Part shown: positions 6,315-8,318 of the stretch, one piece after another
How the letters are laid out: the number at the start of each line of letters is the position of its first letter
How positions within the stretch are numbered: the stretch's first letter is position 1
NCBI GenBank assembly: GCA_019236485.1
Contig: JAFAIY010000520.1
Span: 1-8,318 of the forward strand
Origin: Comamonas sp.
Lineage (GTDB): Bacteria; Pseudomonadota; Gammaproteobacteria; Burkholderiales; Burkholderiaceae_C
Reading direction: 5' to 3'
Length of the DNA stretch: 8,318 bases
Program-made: the position numbers and the translations under genes
Notes under the pieces: generated by a model
The model's database searches: none
Seen by the model: only the letters and a program-made list of their open reading frames with translations
Told to the model about the DNA's origin: nothing

Positions 6315-7496
6315 ATGTTCATTGATTTGACCCCGCAGCAGCATGCGCTGCGCCTGAAGTGCCGTGACTACTTCCAGCAGCTGATGACGCCCGAGCTCAA
6401 GGCCCGCATGCGCGGCGCCGAGGGCGGCGACGAGTTCCGCGCCACCATCCGCAAGATGGGTCGCGACGGCTGGCTGGCCATAGGCTGGCCCAAGGAGTAC
6501 GGCGGCCAGGGCCTGTCGGCCACCGAGCAGCTGATCTTCTTCGAGGAAGCCAATATCGCGGGTGCCCCCCTGCCTTTCGTGACCATCAGCACCGTGGGCC
6601 CGGCGCTCATGGAGCATGGAACCGATGCGCTCAAGCAGGAGTTCCTGCCCGGCATGGCCACGGGCGACATCATTTTCGCCATCGGCTATTCGGAACCCGG
6701 TGCGGGTTCGGACCTGGCCGTGCTCAAGACCCAGGCCGAGCTCAAGGGCGACCTGGCCAGCGGCCACTTCGTGGTCAACGGCCAGAAGCTCTGGACTTCG
6801 GGCATCGAAGCCGCCGACTATGTGTGGCTGGCCGCGCGCACCAATCCCGGGCTGGCGCGCCACAAGGGCATCTCCATCATGGTGGTGGATACCAAGGCCA
6901 AGGGCTTCTCGCATACGCTGATCGAAACCGTGGGCAGCTTCACCGCGGCCACCTACTACGACAACGTGGAAGTGCCGGCCGGCCGCCTGATAGGCGAGCT
7001 CAACGGCGGCTGGAAGCTCATCACCTCCCAGCTCAACCACGAGCGGCTGGGTCTGGGGGCCTGGTCCGACAAGGTGTTCGCACCCTTCACCAAGGTGCTG
7101 CAATGGGCCAAGTCCAGGGACGAGAGCGGCCGCCGCGCCGTGGACCAGGCCTGGGTGCGCCAGAGCCTGGCCGAGTGCTATGCGCGGCTGGAAGCCATGC
7201 GTCTGACCAACTTCCGCATCGCGGCCAGCCTGGAGGCCGGCGCCATGGACGTGAGCCTGGCATCGGCCACCAAGGTCTATGGCTCCGAAGGCGTGGTGGA
7301 GGTGCTGCACCGCCTGATGGACATCGTGGGCAGCAGCTCCCTGGTGCGCGGCGGCTCGGCCGCCGCCTATCTGATGGGCGAGCTGGAGTTCGAGCTGCGC
7401 GCGGCTCCCATCAACACCTTCGGCGGCGGCACCAATGAAATCCAGCGCGAACTGATTGCCCAGTTCGGCCTGGGCCTGCCGCGCCCGCAGCGCTGA
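6315..7496 (+). CDS. Acyl-CoA dehydrogenase subunit B, complete motifs (ChsE2-like)
   Basis: This 393-residue acyl-CoA dehydrogenase has all the classical signatures. The middle domain shows GYSEPGAGSDLA (124-135) and KLWTSG with W160, which lines the flavin. NHER (241-244) offers E243 as a possible catalytic base in the alternative position used by several long/branched-chain family members. The C-terminus has FGGGTNEIQRELIA (369-382). Length is close to actinobacterial ChsE2 (about 387). With the motif-poor dehydrogenase at 3558-4661 it probably forms a mixed tetramer that desaturates the side-chain acyl-CoA. In actinobacteria the two genes are adjacent; here they are split by the hydratase and aldolase genes. 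AGGGGG at 6303-6308, 6 nt before the ATG, supports the start; the gap to the aldolase gene is 16 nt. Electrons would pass to electron-transfer flavoprotein, not encoded here. Confidence 0.92.
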   Translation: MFIDLTPQQHALRLKCRDYFQQLMTPELKARMRGAEGGDEFRATIRKMGRDGWLAIGWPKEYGGQGLSATEQLIFFEEANIAGAPLPFVTISTVGPALMEHGTDALKQEFLPGMATGDIIFAIGYSEPGAGSDLAVLKTQAELKGDLASGHFVVNGQKLWTSGIEAADYVWLAARTNPGLARHKGISIMVVDTKAKGFSHTLIETVGSFTAATYYDNVEVPAGRLIGELNGGWKLITSQLNHERLGLGAWSDKVFAPFTKVLQWAKSRDESGRRAVDQAWVRQSLAECYARLEAMRLTNFRIAASLEAGAMDVSLASATKVYGSEGVVEVLHRLMDIVGSSSLVRGGSAAAYLMGELEFELRAAPINTFGGGTNEIQRELIAQFGLGLPRPQR

Positions 7497-7526
7497 CCAC
7501 AGCCCATAACAACAAGGAGACCCGGG

Positions 7527-8318
7527 ATGAGTGCAACCGGCACTGTTTCGCGTGAGCAGACCCAGCAGAAGCTGGACCGGCGCGGCCCTGTCGCGGCCCG
7601 CTATATGGCGTCCACGCCCTACACCACGGCAGACCGCCTCGAGGAGTGCGCGCGCAATTTCGGCGAGCGCATCTTTCTGACGGAAGGCGATGTGCGCTAC
7701 ACCTATGCGCAGTTCAACCAGCGCGCCAACCAGGTGGCGCGCGCCCTGCGCGCGCAGGGCGTGAACAAGGGCGACGTGGTGGCCATGGCCATAGAGAACC
7801 GCGCGGCCTTCTTCTTTGCCTGGTTCGGCATTGCCAAGCTCGGGGCCGTGGCCGCGTTCATCAACACCCATGTGGCGGGCAAGCCCCTGGTGCATGCGCT
7901 GGAGGTGACCAAGTCCCAGGCCGTCATCGTGGGTGAGGAGTGCGCGGGCCGCTTTGCGGCTACCGAGGGGCTGAACCCCGCACTTAGCTACTGGCACTGG
8001 CCCGACGAAGAGCGCCGCGCCGAGGCCGGCGTGCTCGAGCGGTTCGGCGCCGACCTGCAGGCCCTGGCCATGGCCGAGGACGGCAGCGACACGCCGCCGG
8101 CCTGGCGCGACGGCGTGAAGGCCGGCGATACGGCCCAGTACATCTTCACCTCGGGTACGACCGGCCTGCCCAAGGCCGCCGTGATCAGCCATGCACGCTG
8201 GCTGATGGCCGGCGACTCCATGCAGATCCTGTGGGAGATCAGCGCAGACGACTGTTTCTACTGCTTTCTGCCGCTCTACCACGGTGCGGCGTCCATGTCG
8301 CTGAGCTCCACGGCCATG
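7527..8318 (+). CDS. Acyl-CoA synthetase (AMP-forming), 5' part
   Basis: The first 264 residues of an ANL-superfamily acid:CoA ligase are present; the frame is still open at the window end. The phosphate-binding loop YIFTSGTTGLPKAA is at 205-218 and LPLYHGAA at 249-256 is the next core motif. The early region (TYAQFNQRANQVARAL at 59-74; KLGAVAAFINTHVAGKPL at 104-121) resembles the FATP/FadD17-type long-chain or steroid-acid ligases rather than short-chain acetyl-CoA synthetases. It would activate the carboxylic acid side chain with ATP and CoA before dehydrogenation. AAGGAG (7514-7519), 7 nt before the ATG, supports the start. It lies 30 nt after the dehydrogenase, the longest gap in the operon, but no terminator is seen between them. 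A typical member has 500-560 residues, so about half is missing. Substrate is inferred from context only. Confidence 0.9.
   Translation, partial: MSATGTVSREQTQQKLDRRGPVAARYMASTPYTTADRLEECARNFGERIFLTEGDVRYTYAQFNQRANQVARALRAQGVNKGDVVAMAIENRAAFFFAWFGIAKLGAVAAFINTHVAGKPLVHALEVTKSQAVIVGEECAGRFAATEGLNPALSYWHWPDEERRAEAGVLERFGADLQALAMAEDGSDTPPAWRDGVKAGDTAQYIFTSGTTGLPKAAVISHARWLMAGDSMQILWEISADDCFYCFLPLYHGAASMSLSSTAM

Noticed and set aside
6210..8282. Very long open frame on the minus strand (690 codons) opposite the second dehydrogenase and the ligase
   Set aside because: It is antisense to two genes with clear family motifs. Its translation is His/Ala/Gly/Leu-rich without domains, as expected from the complement of GC-rich coding DNA.
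1..8318. tRNA, rRNA, CRISPR array, insertion sequence or transposase
   Set aside because: I saw no cloverleaf-type sequence, regular spaced repeat array, terminal inverted repeats or transposase-like translation anywhere in the window.

Overview
The window looks like chromosomal DNA of a high-GC betaproteobacterium, most likely a Comamonas- or Delftia-like member of the Comamonadaceae. This is inferred from the base composition, the codon habits (a striking use of ATA for Ile before GGC) and the gene content. It cannot be proven without a database search.

Layout: (1) Positions 1-130 hold a possible relict of the 3' end of a small membrane protein gene, interrupted by an in-frame TGA. (2) A glutathione S-transferase-like gene (131-754, +) of visibly lower GC than the rest. 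(3) A short convergent gap (755-858). (4) An enoyl-CoA hydratase/crotonase gene on the minus strand (859-1671). (5) A 108-bp divergent intergenic region carrying an exact 11-bp direct repeat that brackets a hairpin-like inverted repeat; this is the best candidate for the control region. (6) A tightly spaced plus-strand operon of seven genes with gaps of 16-30 nt, nearly all with good ribosome binding sites: SDR oxidoreductase (1780-2571), hydratase-like/DUF35 fusion (2590-3540, TTG start), acyl-CoA dehydrogenase A (3558-4661), MaoC-like hydratase (4678-5094), thiolase-fold probable aldolase (5117-6298, GTG start), acyl-CoA dehydrogenase B (6315-7496), and an acyl-CoA synthetase that runs off the window edge (7527-8318).

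The set of two dissimilar acyl-CoA dehydrogenases, a MaoC hydratase split over two polypeptides, a DUF35 domain and an Ltp2-like thiolase without the usual nucleophilic cysteine matches the actinobacterial cholesterol side-chain operon (igr: chsE1, chsE2, chsH1, chsH2, ltp2). There these proteins dehydrogenate, hydrate and retro-aldol-cleave the last three-carbon side chain of a steroid CoA ester, giving a 17-ketosteroid and propionyl-CoA. The parsimonious reading is that this operon removes the side chain of bile acids or another branched/cyclic acyl-CoA by aldolytic rather than thiolytic cleavage: ligase activates, dehydrogenase pair desaturates, split hydratase adds water, aldolase cuts. 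The SDR and the divergent hydratase probably serve a neighbouring oxidation or hydration step. The substrate itself is inference. The system is not new as a protein set, but its gene order, the asymmetric dehydrogenase pair and the repeat-bearing control region deserve a closer look.
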